Source: Mesorhizobium sp. 131-2-1
GTDB taxonomy: Bacteria > Pseudomonadota > Alphaproteobacteria > Rhizobiales > Rhizobiaceae
NCBI RefSeq assembly: GCF_016756535.1
Contig: NZ_AP023247.1
Span: 3,596,501 to 3,660,500 of the forward strand
DNA: 64,000 nucleotides
Direction: 5' to 3'
Positions within the stretch are counted from its first letter, which is position 1. The number at the start of each line of letters is the position of its first letter. Shown in pieces: positions 43,729 to 53,225 of this stretch. Both the position numbers and the translations under genes were made by a program. Below the pieces are notes generated by a model. It did not search any database. It saw only the letters and a list, made by a program, of their open reading frames with translations, and was not told the origin of the DNA.

Positions 43729-44730
43729 TCAGTTGCCGATCGTGGCGACGAGCAGGGCCTTGATCGTATGCATGCGGTTTTCGGCCTGGTCGAAGACGAT
43801 CGATACGCCCGATTCAAACACCTCGTCAGTGACCTCCATGCAGTCGATGCCATACTCCTTCGCGATGAACGCGCCGATCTCGGTGTCGGTGTCGTGGAAT
43901 GCCGGCAGGCAGTGCATGAACTTGACATGAGGGTTGCCGGCGGCAGCCATCACTTCGCTCGTGACCCGATAGGGGGTCAAAAGGCGGATACGCTCGGCCC
44001 AGCCCGATTTGTCCTCACCCATCGACATCCACACGTCGGTGTAGACAAAGTCGGCGTCCTGGACGCAGCCCGTCACGTCTTCGTCCAGCCTGAAGCGGCC
44101 GCCGCTTTGTGCTGCAAGGTCTCTGACATGGGCGCAGAATTCCTCGTCCGGCCAAAGTTCCCTTGGCGAGGCAATGCGCATGTCGATGCCGACCTTGGCT
44201 GCGCCCAGTGCCAGCGATAGCGCGACATTGTCACGCCCTTCGCCGACGAAGGTGACGGTCATGTCCGAAAGGTGCTTGTGCGTGAACTCGCGCATGGTCA
44301 TGAAATCGGCGAGGATCTGTGTCGGATGCGCTTCGTCGGTAAGGCCGTTGTAGACAGGCACGCCGGCGTGCGCGGCAAGCAGTTCGGCCTGGTGCTGGCC
44401 AAAACCGCGATACTCGATCGCATCGTACATGCGGCCGAGTACGCGCGCTGTATCCTTCATGGATTCCTTGTGGCCGATATGGCTGCCGGTGGGGCCGAAA
44501 TAGGTGACGTGGGCGCCCTGATCATAGGCTGCCACCTCGAATCCGGTTCGGGTGCGCGTCGAATCCTTCTCGAAGATCAGCGCGATGTTCTTTCTGACAA
44601 GACGCGGTACCTCGTGTCCGGCGAGCTTGGCCGCCTTGAGATCGGCGGCCAGCTTCAGAAGAAAGCGGATCTCGTCGGCCGTGAGATCGTCTAGCGTGAG
44701 CACCGAGCGGCCGTGAAGGTTGATCGACAT
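43729..44730 (-). CDS. arcB: Ornithine carbamoyltransferase, catabolic
   Basis: 333 residues from ATG 44730 (AAGGA upstream; an in-frame ATG at 44751 is also possible). The carbamoyl-phosphate motif EKDSTRTRT and the ornithine-binding HCLPAFHD are intact, as are [15 protein letters not shown] and the closing [14 protein letters not shown]. Position between arcA and arcC indicates the catabolic direction: citrulline + Pi to ornithine + carbamoyl phosphate. ArcB is usually a larger multimer than anabolic ArgF. Confidence 0.95.
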   Translation of the reverse strand: MSINLHGRSVLTLDDLTADEIRFLLKLAADLKAAKLAGHEVPRLVRKNIALIFEKDSTRTRTGFEVAAYDQGAHVTYFGPTGSHIGHKESMKDTARVLGRMYDAIEYRGFGQHQAELLAAHAGVPVYNGLTDEAHPTQILADFMTMREFTHKHLSDMTVTFVGEGRDNVALSLALGAAKVGIDMRIASPRELWPDEEFCAHVRDLAAQSGGRFRLDEDVTGCVQDADFVYTDVWMSMGEDKSGWAERIRLLTPYRVTSEVMAAAGNPHVKFMHCLPAFHDTDTEIGAFIAKEYGIDCMEVTDEVFESGVSIVFDQAENRMHTIKALLVATIGN

Positions 44731-44747
44731 CGGGAATTCCTTTCCGG

Positions 44748-45962
44748 TCACATCGGATCGCGGGCAATCGGGCAGGTCATGCAGTGGCCGCCGCCCCGAC
44801 CACGGCTGAGTTCGGCACCTTCGACCGTTATCACTTCAATCCCGGCGCGGCGCAGAAGCGTGTTGGTATAGACATTGCGGTCGTAGCCAATGACCACGCC
44901 GGGCTCGACCGCAACGACGTTGTTGCCGTCATCCCATTGTTCGCGCTCGGCCTCGTAGCGGTCGCCACCGGTGGCGATGATGCGCAGCGACTTCAGTCCA
45001 AGCGCTTCTGCAACCACCGCCGTGAACGGTTCCGTCTCATCCGTGACCTCGACGGCCGCGTCTCCATCACCCGGTCGCAGCGAGAAGGTTCGCAAGCGGT
45101 CGACCACCGGCGGGTACATGGTCACCAGGTCGCGATCGCAGAAGGTGAAGACGGTGTCGAGATGCATGAAACTGCGGTCCCGCGGCATCAGGGCGGCAAT
45201 GATGCGTGTCGCTTCACCGGCCGCGAACAGACTGCGTGCGAGGTCGCCCACTGCCTGCGGCGTCGTGCGTTCTCCCATTCCGACAAGCACCGTTCCGCCG
45301 CCGATCGGCATCACGTCCCCACCTTCCAGACTGGTGCCTGTTCCCAAACCTGGCGACACGAAAGGGAGGCCGCTGTCGCGAAAGCGGGGATGGAAGCGAT
45401 ACACTGCTTCCACGTTGGCCGCCTCCGGTCGCCTCGCCGGCCAGTACATGGCGTTGACCGAAACTGATCCGTAGATCCAGCAGGAACTGTCGCGCGTGAA
45501 AAGCTGGTTCGGCAGCGGCGGAAGCACGAAGTCCTGGGGAGCAAGTGTCCTTCCGGTCAGTCCCTTCGGCTGGAAAGGAAGCTCGGCGCGGGCGATGCCG
45601 CCGACTAGATAGGACGCCAGCTGCTCCGATGGCATGTCGTTTAGCCATCCACGCAACTCGTTGACCATATCCAGTCCGACGACACCGGGATGGACCCGGC
45701 GATCGAGAAGCCAGTCGCGCGCCTTGCTGATGTTCATGGTCTCCGCAAGGAGCTCTCCAAAGGAGTGCACCACCACGCCGCGTTCGCGCAACGCATCGAC
45801 GAAGACGTCATGTTCCTGGCGTGCCCGCTTGACCCACAATACGTCGTCGAACAGCAGCGCCTTGCAGTTCTCGGGCGTGAGCCTGCGCAGGCTGAGGTCC
45901 GGTCGATGGACCATCACCTCGCGCAGGCGGCCGACTTCGGAATGGACTCCCAAGCTTGTCAT
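44748..45962 (-). CDS. arcA: Arginine deiminase
   Basis: 404 residues from ATG 45962, 10 bp after the arcD stop. [22 protein letters not shown] and LFTRDSS are the family's N-terminal and substrate-loop motifs, and the catalytic cysteine is in [16 protein letters not shown] near the C-terminus. The enzyme converts arginine to citrulline and ammonia. The in-frame extension to 46241 lies within arcD and is not coding. The pathway provides ATP and raises pH without oxygen. Confidence 0.96.
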   Translation of the reverse strand: MTSLGVHSEVGRLREVMVHRPDLSLRRLTPENCKALLFDDVLWVKRARQEHDVFVDALRERGVVVHSFGELLAETMNISKARDWLLDRRVHPGVVGLDMVNELRGWLNDMPSEQLASYLVGGIARAELPFQPKGLTGRTLAPQDFVLPPLPNQLFTRDSSCWIYGSVSVNAMYWPARRPEAANVEAVYRFHPRFRDSGLPFVSPGLGTGTSLEGGDVMPIGGGTVLVGMGERTTPQAVGDLARSLFAAGEATRIIAALMPRDRSFMHLDTVFTFCDRDLVTMYPPVVDRLRTFSLRPGDGDAAVEVTDETEPFTAVVAEALGLKSLRIIATGGDRYEAEREQWDDGNNVVAVEPGVVIGYDRNVYTNTLLRRAGIEVITVEGAELSRGRGGGHCMTCPIARDPM

Positions 45963-45972
45963 CGTGCGTCCT

Positions 45973-47439
45973 TCAGAGCGGGCTGATAGCGCCGGTCCAC
46001 ATCTCGTAGACGGCCAGGATGGCGACAGCGACGAGGGCTGCAGCGACGGCAGCTTCCACAGGATGGAAGATACGCTGGTTGGTTTCGCGGCGTGCCCAGA
46101 CGTAAAAAATGATGCCGGGCGCATAGAGGATCGCGCACATGAACAGATATGCCGGTCCTGCCGCATAGACGAGCCACAGGCCGTACACCGTCGCCAATAT
46201 GCCAGCGAAAAGGGGACCAGCGCGTTGCTCGCCATTCTCATAACTCTCTCCGGTCAATGCGAGCTTGGCCGCGTAGGCCCCGGAGAAGATGTAAGGTACG
46301 AGGATGGCTGCCGACGCGATATAGAACAGTGCCTGGTAGGTGCTCTGTGCGAACAGCGTGATAACCAGGAACACCTGCACGAGCAGGTTGGTGATCAGGA
46401 GCGAGGTCGACGGCACGCCTCGCTCGCTCTCCTGGCCGAAGAACTTCGGCATCGTGCCGTCTTTGCCGGCAACGTGCGGAATTTCCGCGGCAAGCAGCGT
46501 CCAACTCAGGAACGCGCCGACCACGGACACAACAAGCGCGATGTTGATGAGGATGGCGCCCCACGGTCCGACAACCGCCTCTAGGACACCTGCCATGGAG
46601 GGGTTCTTCAGCGCGGCGAGCTCAGGCTGGTTGAGGATGCCGAGCGACAGCAGCGAAACCAGAGCGTAGAGAGCGAGGCAGGTGAAGAATCCGAGAACAG
46701 TCGCCTTCGCGATGTCGCTGCGGCGTTCCGCACGGGCTGAAAATACGCTTGCTCCCTCGATGCCGATGAAGACCCACAGCGTCACCAGCATCGTGCTCTT
46801 CACCTGTGCGGCAATCGAGCCGAGACTGGCGTTGCCCAGCCCGCTGAAGTCGAGAGACCAGACCTGAAGCTTGAAAGCCACAGCGACGATCCCGACAAAC
46901 AGCACCACGGGAGCAATCTTCGCCACCGTGACGACCGAGTTGACGACTGCTGCCTGACGGATGCCGGCCAGAACCAGGGCGTGGATCAGCCACAACAGGA
47001 CCGACGCGCCTAGCACCGCCTGCCAGGTGTTTCCGTCGCCGAACGCTGGAAAGAAATAGGACAGCGCGCTGAACACGATCACCGCGTAGGAGACATTGCC
47101 GACCCAGGCGCTGATCCAGTAGCCCCAGGCGCTGGTGAAGCCGATGAAGGGACCGAAGCCGGCCTTGGCGTAGGCGTAGGGGCCTGCGTCGAGTTGGGGT
47201 CGCCTTACCGCGAGCGACTGATAGACGAAAACAAGCGCCAGCATCCCGACCGCGGTGATCGCCCAGCCAATCAGGATCGCAAGAGGGCCGGCGCCGGCCG
47301 CCATGTTCTGCGGCAGGCTGAACACGCCGGAGCCCACCATGGAGCCGATTACCAATGCGGTCAGGGAACCAAGTCGAAGCTTGGCAGATGTCGTTGACGT
47401 GAGTTTTCGGATCGGGATATCGATTCCAGCCGTAGCCAT
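45973..47439 (-). CDS. arcD: Arginine/ornithine antiporter (APA family)
   Basis: 488 residues from ATG 47439 (GGGGAGAG upstream). Twelve membrane segments with the APC-fold entry motif [21 protein letters not shown]. Context (first gene of arcDABC) identifies it as the arginine/ornithine exchanger that feeds ArcA and exports ornithine at no energy cost. A strict FNR box lies 62 bp upstream. The longer frame to 47514 would overlap that box. Confidence 0.92.
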   Translation of the reverse strand: MATAGIDIPIRKLTSTTSAKLRLGSLTALVIGSMVGSGVFSLPQNMAAGAGPLAILIGWAITAVGMLALVFVYQSLAVRRPQLDAGPYAYAKAGFGPFIGFTSAWGYWISAWVGNVSYAVIVFSALSYFFPAFGDGNTWQAVLGASVLLWLIHALVLAGIRQAAVVNSVVTVAKIAPVVLFVGIVAVAFKLQVWSLDFSGLGNASLGSIAAQVKSTMLVTLWVFIGIEGASVFSARAERRSDIAKATVLGFFTCLALYALVSLLSLGILNQPELAALKNPSMAGVLEAVVGPWGAILINIALVVSVVGAFLSWTLLAAEIPHVAGKDGTMPKFFGQESERGVPSTSLLITNLLVQVFLVITLFAQSTYQALFYIASAAILVPYIFSGAYAAKLALTGESYENGEQRAGPLFAGILATVYGLWLVYAAGPAYLFMCAILYAPGIIFYVWARRETNQRIFHPVEAAVAAALVAVAILAVYEMWTGAISPL

Positions 47440-47500
47440 GATGCTCTCCCCAATTTGAAACTTTGATGGGGGATATTGAACAGGAAACAGGTCGGCGGCC

Positions 47501-47514
47501 TTGACGTGGGTCAA
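47501..47514 (-). promoter_or_regulatory. FNR/FixK box of the arcDABC operon
   Basis: TTGACGTGGGTCAA fits the consensus on both halves and lies 62 bp upstream of arcD. Anr/FNR control of ADI operons is well known in Pseudomonas. Confidence 0.85.
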
Positions 47515-47646
47515 GTAGCAAATGGTGGGCTCGCGGCCGTAAAGCCCAACCGACGGGCATTATCTGACGATCCGTCACGGCACCGATCTGCACCCTCAAC
47601 TGGCTGGCAGTTGCACCGGCGCCGCTAATGAGTCGCACCGATCAGT

Positions 47647-47660
47647 TTGATTTGGCGCAA
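47647..47660 (+). promoter_or_regulatory. FNR/FixK-type box upstream of the cupredoxin gene
   Basis: TTGATTTGGCGCAA is of the TTGAT-N4-CGCAA class and lies 79 bp before ATG 47740. Confidence 0.65.
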
Positions 47661-47739
47661 GGACGGCGGGGGACTCCGCGAACAGGATGACAATCAGGAC
47701 GTAGAGCGCTTTCTGCTGCCGTCCTGAAGGAGGTTCGCC

Positions 47740-48234
47740 ATGAAAACCATATTGAAGAGAATAGCGCTCGGCCTGGCTGCTGCAATGCTGATGGTCGGCG
47801 CTCCCGGTGCCCAGGCTGCGACGCTTGTCCAGATTTCGCTGTGGGACAAGGGCGCCGACGTGCAGATGCCGACGGGGATCGCCTATGCAGCGCCAGGGCT
47901 CGATCTCACCAAGGCGACCATGGGGATCAAGGCTTCGCCGAGTGCGGTGAAGGCCGGAGAGGTCACATTCAAGGTGACCAACGACTCTAAAGACACCGTC
48001 CACGAAATGATAGTGATGTACCTCGCCGATCCCGGCAAGCCGCTTCCTTACCTCGAGGCCGAAAACAGGGTCGACGAAGACAGGGCCGGTGACAAGGGTG
48101 AGGTTTCTGAGCTCGATCCCGGCAAATCAGGCACATTGACCGTCGAACTGAAGGCAGGAAAATACCTGCTTATCTGCAACGTGCCTGGTCACTATGGTGC
48201 TGGTATGTGGGCCGAATTCACCGTCGATCAATAG
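47740..48234 (+). CDS. Periplasmic cupredoxin-domain protein
   Basis: 164 residues with a signal peptide (1-27, AQA cleavage). The C-terminal cupredoxin domain keeps a complete type-1 copper site: H88 (DTVHEM), C146, H151 and M156 (LICNVPGHYGAGM). It could be an electron carrier or a copper-binding chaperone. It has its own FNR-type box, so it may serve microaerobic respiration. The gene is divergent from arcD. Confidence 0.88.
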   Translation: MKTILKRIALGLAAAMLMVGAPGAQAATLVQISLWDKGADVQMPTGIAYAAPGLDLTKATMGIKASPSAVKAGEVTFKVTNDSKDTVHEMIVMYLADPGKPLPYLEAENRVDEDRAGDKGEVSELDPGKSGTLTVELKAGKYLLICNVPGHYGAGMWAEFTVDQ

Positions 48235-48294
48235 GCCCTGAAGAAACGGCCCCTATTAGGGTGCCTGAAATGTCCCGGTTTGCGGATCGCCATG

Positions 48295-48885
48295 CTATAG
48301 CCCTCGCTCCCCTAGCTTGCGCATCTGCCGGATCCACCTTGCTCTGGTCCTGTCGCTGGCGCCCGCGACCATCCCGAACAGGGTCTCCCGCACCGGTCTG
48401 ATGCCGACAAAATGCAGGATGCTTCGCCGCATGCCGGCGATGCCGTGGCTAAAGAACCAAAGCCGGTAGAGAACGGATGGCATGCCCATCGTTGCCACCA
48501 CGCGAGCGGAACGACCACGAAGCAACGTCCTGGCAAAGCCGCCGCCCTTGTCCGGGTAGGCAAAGGCGGTTCCCGGGCGCATGACCTGTTCCAGAAATGC
48601 CTTGAGCAAAGCCGGCATGGTCCCGAGCCAAAGTGGAAAGACAAAGACGATGTGCTCTGCCCAGACGATCGCTTCGGCGGCATGCTTGAGGCTGTCGGGG
48701 ACGGCGCCGTGTTCGAATTCCTGCATCGTCCGCAGCATTGGAAAATCAATTGCCGCGATATCGATCCGGCGGACGCTGTGCTGTGCCTGCTCCGCACCCT
48801 CGGCGTAGGCCTGCGCAAGGGAGCGACAGAGCCGGTCGGGGGATGGGTCGGGATGACCGACCACAATGAGGATGCGACGCGACAT
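48295..48885 (-). CDS. NAD(P)H-dependent FMN oxidoreductase (NQO1/KefF-like flavodoxin fold)
   Basis: 196 residues from ATG 48885 (a GTG at 48894 is an alternative). RILIVVGHPDPSPDRLCRSLAQAY at the N-terminus and HIVFVFPLWLGTMPALLKAFLEQV in the middle are typical of the flavodoxin_2 quinone reductase family. It probably reduces quinones or nitro compounds with NAD(P)H. It is 32 bp downstream of the 128-residue hypothetical gene and likely co-transcribed from the FNR box at 49352. Confidence 0.85.
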   Translation of the reverse strand: MSRRILIVVGHPDPSPDRLCRSLAQAYAEGAEQAQHSVRRIDIAAIDFPMLRTMQEFEHGAVPDSLKHAAEAIVWAEHIVFVFPLWLGTMPALLKAFLEQVMRPGTAFAYPDKGGGFARTLLRGRSARVVATMGMPSVLYRLWFFSHGIAGMRRSILHFVGIRPVRETLFGMVAGASDRTRARWIRQMRKLGERGL

Positions 48886-48917
48886 GGCCTGCACCTGGGG
48901 AGCCTGGCGTGGCGGTG

Positions 48918-49304
48918 TTACGGCCGCTCGACCCTTGCCACCTGGTAGGTGTGCATGGCTCCGTTGCGTTCGATCGAAACATATTCGCCTGTCACGAAGC
49001 GTTCGTCGCCAAGATGAAAACCGATCTCGTCATCGCGATCGCCTTCGGCATAGTCGAAATACCATTGCCCGCCCGGCTTGCGCTGGAGGCGACCGATCAA
49101 GTCGTCCTCGCCAGTGCGAAAACGGCGCACGCGGCAGGCGGCCCGGTGTGATTTCCATTCTTCCGCGTCAATCCTGCCTTCGCCGGTCAAGGGAGCAAGT
49201 ACATCATAGCCTTCCTCGCGATCCCCTTCCGGGTGACCCTTCTCGCGAGCAAGCAGCAACCGCACATGGCGGAATTTCGGGGTGAGGTCCTGCAAATTGG
49301 TCAT
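48918..49304 (-). CDS. Conserved hypothetical protein (128 aa)
   Basis: A soluble, highly charged protein, with AAAGGAG 6 nt before ATG 49304. Noticeable stretches are FRHVRLLLAREKGHPEGD, AEEWKSHRAACRVRRF and the C-terminal beta segment FVTGEYVSIERNGAMHTYQVARVE. No known domain recognised. The FNR box 48 bp upstream and the flavin reductase gene downstream place it in the low-oxygen set. Confidence 0.68.
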   Translation of the reverse strand: MTNLQDLTPKFRHVRLLLAREKGHPEGDREEGYDVLAPLTGEGRIDAEEWKSHRAACRVRRFRTGEDDLIGRLQRKPGGQWYFDYAEGDRDDEIGFHLGDERFVTGEYVSIERNGAMHTYQVARVERP

Positions 49305-49351
49305 GGCGAACTCCTTTGAGGTGATCCATATCGTAGCGACGCGGTATGGCC

Positions 49352-49365
49352 TTGATCCGTGTCAA
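49352..49365 (-). promoter_or_regulatory. FNR/FixK box of the 49304-48295 gene pair
   Basis: TTGATCCGTGTCAA is a strict match, 48 bp before ATG 49304. It lies between that gene and the end of the DUF4010-like gene on the same strand. Confidence 0.8.
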
Positions 49366-49384
49366 AGGAGAGTTGCAGCTCCCG

Positions 49385-50629
49385 TCAAAGCAGAAGCACG
49401 GTGAAATAGCCCGCCGCCGCGGCGACCAGCGTGATGCCAGCCAGAGGCAGCCAGAACCTCACTGGACCAGCAAATGCCGCCAGCGACAAGCGGCCGATCG
49501 CGTTTGCAGCGAGTGCTGCCAGCACCACCAGGCCGACTGCTTCAACGGAGACCGAACGCTTCACCAAACGCAATGCGCTCAGCACTGAAACGTCGACATC
49601 GAACATGCCCGCAAGCGCTGAGCTCGCCAGCAAGCCGTGTCCGCCGAACCGAGCTGCCAACGCGGCGCTTGCGGTCGAAACGATCGCGAAAAGCATGGCA
49701 AACAGCAGCAGCGGGCCCAGCTCAAATGGATTGCGTGCCGGGGTGCCCTTTTCTGGATCCTGGTCATGGTTGGCCAGCAAGAATATTCCGCATAGGGCGA
49801 AGGCAAGCGACGCGGCAAGGGCCGGCATGCCGACCGTGGCCAATACGCTTGGCTCGATGGCCAGAACCACAGTGCAAACGCGCAAAATCGAAACCATCGC
49901 GGCAAGCGAAGCCGCGCCCGCGAGCGGCAGAGGATTGGCGGCGGAAGCGGCACTGCGAGCAAGCGTCATGGTCACCGCGGTGGAGGAGACGACCGCACCG
50001 GCGAGCGAACTGACGAGCAGGCCGCGCGTACCACCGAGGACGCGGACGGCCACATAGCCGGCGAAGGATATCGAGGCCATCAGCACTGTTAGGAACCAGA
50101 CCTCCCAAGGGTTGAACCCACCCCATGGGTCCATCGTGCGATTTGGCAGCAGGGGCAGAACGATCGCGGTCATCACCGCAAGCATCAAGGCCGAACGAAG
50201 CTCAAGCCAGGTCAGTCGCCGCAAGAGGCCGTGCAGGATTTCGCGACTGGCAAGGACGGCCGCGAGGGCTGCACCGCCGGCAGCCGCGGCCCGGTAGTCT
50301 CCGGCGACCGAAAGCGCACCGAGCGCAAAGACGCCGAGGCCGGCGATGACGCTGGTAACGCTGAAATCCTCGTCATGGACCGCCTCGCGCGCCTTGTACC
50401 AGGCGAAGATTGCCGCAAAGGCGATGAAACCACCGACCAGAACGGATACAGCGCCAAGCGCGTTGGCCAACGCTGTCACAATGCCGCCGAGCAGGCCCGA
50501 TATGCCGAACGTCCGAATGCCGGCCGTCCGGCTGCGATCGGGTGCATCGCGCTCCCGCCAGCCGCGCTCCAATCCGACGAGCAGACCTATTGCCAAGGCG
50601 AGTCCGAGTCGGGCTATGAGCGTATCCAT
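49385..50629 (-). CDS. MgtC/SapB-domain plus DUF4010-like integral membrane protein
   Basis: 414 residues from ATG 50629, 13 bp after the thioredoxin stop. GLALAIGLLVGLERGWRER is the MgtC/SapB N-terminal motif; ten or more membrane helices follow, with a DUF4010-like C-terminal half (FGGHGLLASSALAGMFDVD). Homologues are membrane proteins of unknown transport function. Third gene of the metal ATPase / thioredoxin / membrane protein operon. In-frame codons up to 50698 overlap the previous gene and are not needed. Confidence 0.85.
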   Translation of the reverse strand: MDTLIARLGLALAIGLLVGLERGWRERDAPDRSRTAGIRTFGISGLLGGIVTALANALGAVSVLVGGFIAFAAIFAWYKAREAVHDEDFSVTSVIAGLGVFALGALSVAGDYRAAAAGGAALAAVLASREILHGLLRRLTWLELRSALMLAVMTAIVLPLLPNRTMDPWGGFNPWEVWFLTVLMASISFAGYVAVRVLGGTRGLLVSSLAGAVVSSTAVTMTLARSAASAANPLPLAGAASLAAMVSILRVCTVVLAIEPSVLATVGMPALAASLAFALCGIFLLANHDQDPEKGTPARNPFELGPLLLFAMLFAIVSTASAALAARFGGHGLLASSALAGMFDVDVSVLSALRLVKRSVSVEAVGLVVLAALAANAIGRLSLAAFAGPVRFWLPLAGITLVAAAAGYFTVLLL

Positions 50630-50642
50630 GAGGTTGCGGCTC

Positions 50643-51104
50643 TCAGGCTGTGGCCATCGGCAGGTGGTCGCGAACCCACCTGACGATTTGCCCCGCACTC
50701 ATCGCGCCGGAGACGCGCGCAGCCTCTTGCCCGCCATGGAACAGGATCATGGTCGGGATGCCACGGATACCGAGTCTGGCAGCGACGGCTTGTTCCCTGT
50801 CCGAATTCAGCTTGATCAGCCGAACATGCGGCTCTAGCTCCTGCGCTGCCGCTTCATAGGCCGGTGCCATGACCTTGCACGGACCGCACCAGGGTGCCCA
50901 GATATCGACGACAACGGGAAGGTTGCTTCGCGTGACCTGTCGGTCAAAAATCTGGGCATCGACGTCTTCCGGGTGACCAGAAAACAGCCTGTTCCCGCAC
51001 TTTCCGCATTTCGCAGCCTTGGCATTGCGGACTGCCGGCAGGCGATTGACCCCGCCGCATTTGCTGCAAACCACCAAATTCTGCTGCGTCATGGTGCTAT
51101 CCAT
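50643..51104 (-). CDS. trxC: Thioredoxin 2 (zinc-ribbon thioredoxin)
   Basis: 153 residues. The N-terminal zinc ribbon has C13xxC16 and C33xxC36; the thioredoxin fold follows with the active site WAPWCGPCKV (C73, C76) and the cis-proline IRGIPTM. TrxC is a stress-inducible disulfide reductase of the cytoplasm. It starts 21 bp after the metal ATPase gene, suggesting that thiol maintenance accompanies metal or redox stress. ATG 51092 is an alternative start. Confidence 0.93.
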   Translation of the reverse strand: MDSTMTQQNLVVCSKCGGVNRLPAVRNAKAAKCGKCGNRLFSGHPEDVDAQIFDRQVTRSNLPVVVDIWAPWCGPCKVMAPAYEAAAQELEPHVRLIKLNSDREQAVAARLGIRGIPTMILFHGGQEAARVSGAMSAGQIVRWVRDHLPMATA

Positions 51105-51125
51105 CCATCCGCTTCATATCATCGG

Positions 51126-52979
51126 TCATCGGCGTCCGAGATGTCCATTGCCAAGGGCGCGTAGCGCATTCAGGATAACCGCCACGTCGATCCCCTCTTG
51201 CAGCAGTGCTCCGGCAACCGGGGTGATCTGTCCCATGGCTGCCGCTGCCATTGCCATGCCCGAAAGCGCCAGCCCGACGATGATGCTTTGCAGGGCAATC
51301 GTCCGCGTACGCCGGGCAATCCCGACAGCTTCGGCGACTGGCTGCAGCCTGTCGGTCAAAACGACAACGTCTGCGGCTGCGGAAGAGGCGGTAGCGCCGC
51401 GGGCGCCCAAGGCGATGCCGACCGTTGCGGCGGCAAGGGCAGGGGCATCGTTGATGCCGTCGCCCACCATCATTGTCGGTGCCAGGGCTTTCTCGGCTTC
51501 GACCGTCGCAACCTTGCTCGCCGGAGTAGCATCGGCGATGACGGCATCGAGGCCGAGCAATGTGGACACCCGCTCTGCCGCCGCGCCGTCATCGCCGGTG
51601 AGCATGACCATACGCTCGATGCCAGCCGAGCGGAGGGTGCCGACCGCATCGTGAGCATCCGCACGTAGGGAATCTCCGAAGGTGAATATGCCGGCAAGGC
51701 GCCCGTCGAGCGCCACGAAGACCCTGAGCACGGGCTCGTTCCGATATCGCTCCTCACCAGACAGCGTCCAGCGGGGCAGTGGTCCGCCGGAGAGCACCAG
51801 CATTCGCGATCCTGCGAGGACCGATACATTGCCAACCTGGCCTTTCAGGCCCGCTCCGCGATATTCGTGGACGCCATGCGGATGTGAAAGCATCAGGTGT
51901 CTGCTGCGGGCCGCGCGGACAATCGAGTCGGCGAGCACATGGTGCGAGGCCTGCTCCAACGATGCCAACGACTGCAGCAGCTGGTCAGCTTCGTCGCCAG
52001 GTGCAACGTCGATCTCGACGAGCTCGGCGCCACCGATGGTCAAGGTGCCGGTCTTGTCGAAAATCCCGGTGCGCGCCTGCGCGAGGGCTTCCAAGGCCGC
52101 ACTGCCTTTCATCAGGATGCCGGCACGCGCGGCGCGCGAAACGCCGCCGATAAAGGCGACAGGGGCAGCAAGGATGAGCGGACAAGGCGTGGCGACGACG
52201 AGAACCGCAAGGGCTCTGATCGGATCGCCGGAAGCATACCATGCGGCGCCTGAGACCAGCAAAGTGGCTGGCAACAGGAACAGGGCAAAGCGGTCGGCCA
52301 TGCGGATGAACGGAGCTTTCGCAGTCTGCGCCGCGGCGACCATACGCACGATCGCCGCATAGGTACTCTGTTCAGCCAGGGCGGAAGCCCCCATGCTGAA
52401 GGGCTCGCCGGCATTGAGGGTGCCGCTGCGCAGCGCGTCGCCGGCGCTTCGCCGTACCGGCAGTGGCTCTCCTGTTACCGCCGACTCGTCAAGAGACGCC
52501 GACGCATCGAGCAGGACGCCATCGACAGGCAGCAATTCGCCGGCACGCACCAGGAGCTCGTCGCCGACCGCAACCTCGTCCACGGAAATCGCATCCGTCC
52601 CCTGCGCTGACTTTCGATGCGCGACGCGCGGCGCCCGGTCGGTCAGCGCCTTAAGGTTCCGTTCGGCCCGGCCGCGGGCAAAATCCTCGAGCACTGTGCC
52701 GCCAGCATACATTATCGCCACCACAACTGCGGCCAAGGGCTGGTCCAGGAGCAGTGCCGCGGACATTGAGACCAGCGCGATCGCATCGACACCGAATCGG
52801 CCGATCCAGAAGTCGCGCAAGATGGAAATGGCGAGAGCCACCACCACGGGCAAGGTCGCCACCGTCCAGACCGTGCCTGCCTCGATGGAACCAAAGCCGA
52901 ATTGCCTGATCCATAACCCTATGGCCAGGCCCAGGATGGCGATAACCAGCAATGCGCGTCGCAGGGCGGACTCGTACAT
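51126..52979 (-). CDS. Heavy-metal P1B-type ATPase with TPC motif
   Basis: 617 residues from ATG 52979 (GGAAAG upstream; the frame continues to 53051). It lacks N-terminal HMA domains and has six to eight membrane segments, TGEP at 169-172, the translocation motif TPCP at 264-267, DKTGT at 308-312, SHHVLA where others have the HP motif, and GDGIND. The TPC site is uncommon and does not assign a metal with confidence (Zn, Cd, Ni and Fe are possible). It is the first gene of the operon with trxC, under an FNR-type box 101 bp upstream. Confidence 0.88.
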   Translation of the reverse strand: MYESALRRALLVIAILGLAIGLWIRQFGFGSIEAGTVWTVATLPVVVALAISILRDFWIGRFGVDAIALVSMSAALLLDQPLAAVVVAIMYAGGTVLEDFARGRAERNLKALTDRAPRVAHRKSAQGTDAISVDEVAVGDELLVRAGELLPVDGVLLDASASLDESAVTGEPLPVRRSAGDALRSGTLNAGEPFSMGASALAEQSTYAAIVRMVAAAQTAKAPFIRMADRFALFLLPATLLVSGAAWYASGDPIRALAVLVVATPCPLILAAPVAFIGGVSRAARAGILMKGSAALEALAQARTGIFDKTGTLTIGGAELVEIDVAPGDEADQLLQSLASLEQASHHVLADSIVRAARSRHLMLSHPHGVHEYRGAGLKGQVGNVSVLAGSRMLVLSGGPLPRWTLSGEERYRNEPVLRVFVALDGRLAGIFTFGDSLRADAHDAVGTLRSAGIERMVMLTGDDGAAAERVSTLLGLDAVIADATPASKVATVEAEKALAPTMMVGDGINDAPALAAATVGIALGARGATASSAAADVVVLTDRLQPVAEAVGIARRTRTIALQSIIVGLALSGMAMAAAAMGQITPVAGALLQEGIDVAVILNALRALGNGHLGRR

Positions 52980-53079
52980 GCGATGCTTTCCGATTGGATC
53001 GATGCTCGCCCGATTTTCGCAAGCGCTGACGGTCGCGTCGAACTCGCGCAACAGTTATCGCGATAACCGCAGGAGGCTT

Positions 53080-53093
53080 TTGATCCAACGCAA
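53080..53093 (-). promoter_or_regulatory. FNR/FixK-type box of the metal ATPase-trxC operon
   Basis: TTGATCCAACGCAA, followed by TGAACG, is nearly the same as the box at 62245 (TTGATTCAGCGCAA, also followed by TGAACG). Confidence 0.65.
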
Positions 53094-53123
53094 TGAACGG
53101 GCAAGATCGACTGGCGACTATCG

Positions 53124-53224
53124 GCACGAACGGGAGGAACAGAGGTGACGATCCGAAATCTCGAGCATGCGCCACAGCGGTGGTCTTTACCACAGGGCTG
53201 ACCCGCGAAAACGAGGTGAACTGA
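53124..53224 (+). pseudogene. Deleted relic of a second Pat-like (ADP-forming acyl-CoA ligase) gene
   Basis: Leader, Shine-Dalgarno and the first nine codons (GTG ACG ATC CGA AAT CTC GAG CAT GC) match the start of the Pat-like gene at 57449 almost exactly. After a junction near 53169 the sequence matches codons about 96-108 of that gene (AVVLTAGLTREN reads as AVVFTTGLTREN in a shifted frame). The interior and the rest of the gene are missing. Confidence 0.8.
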
Positions 53225-53225
53225 G

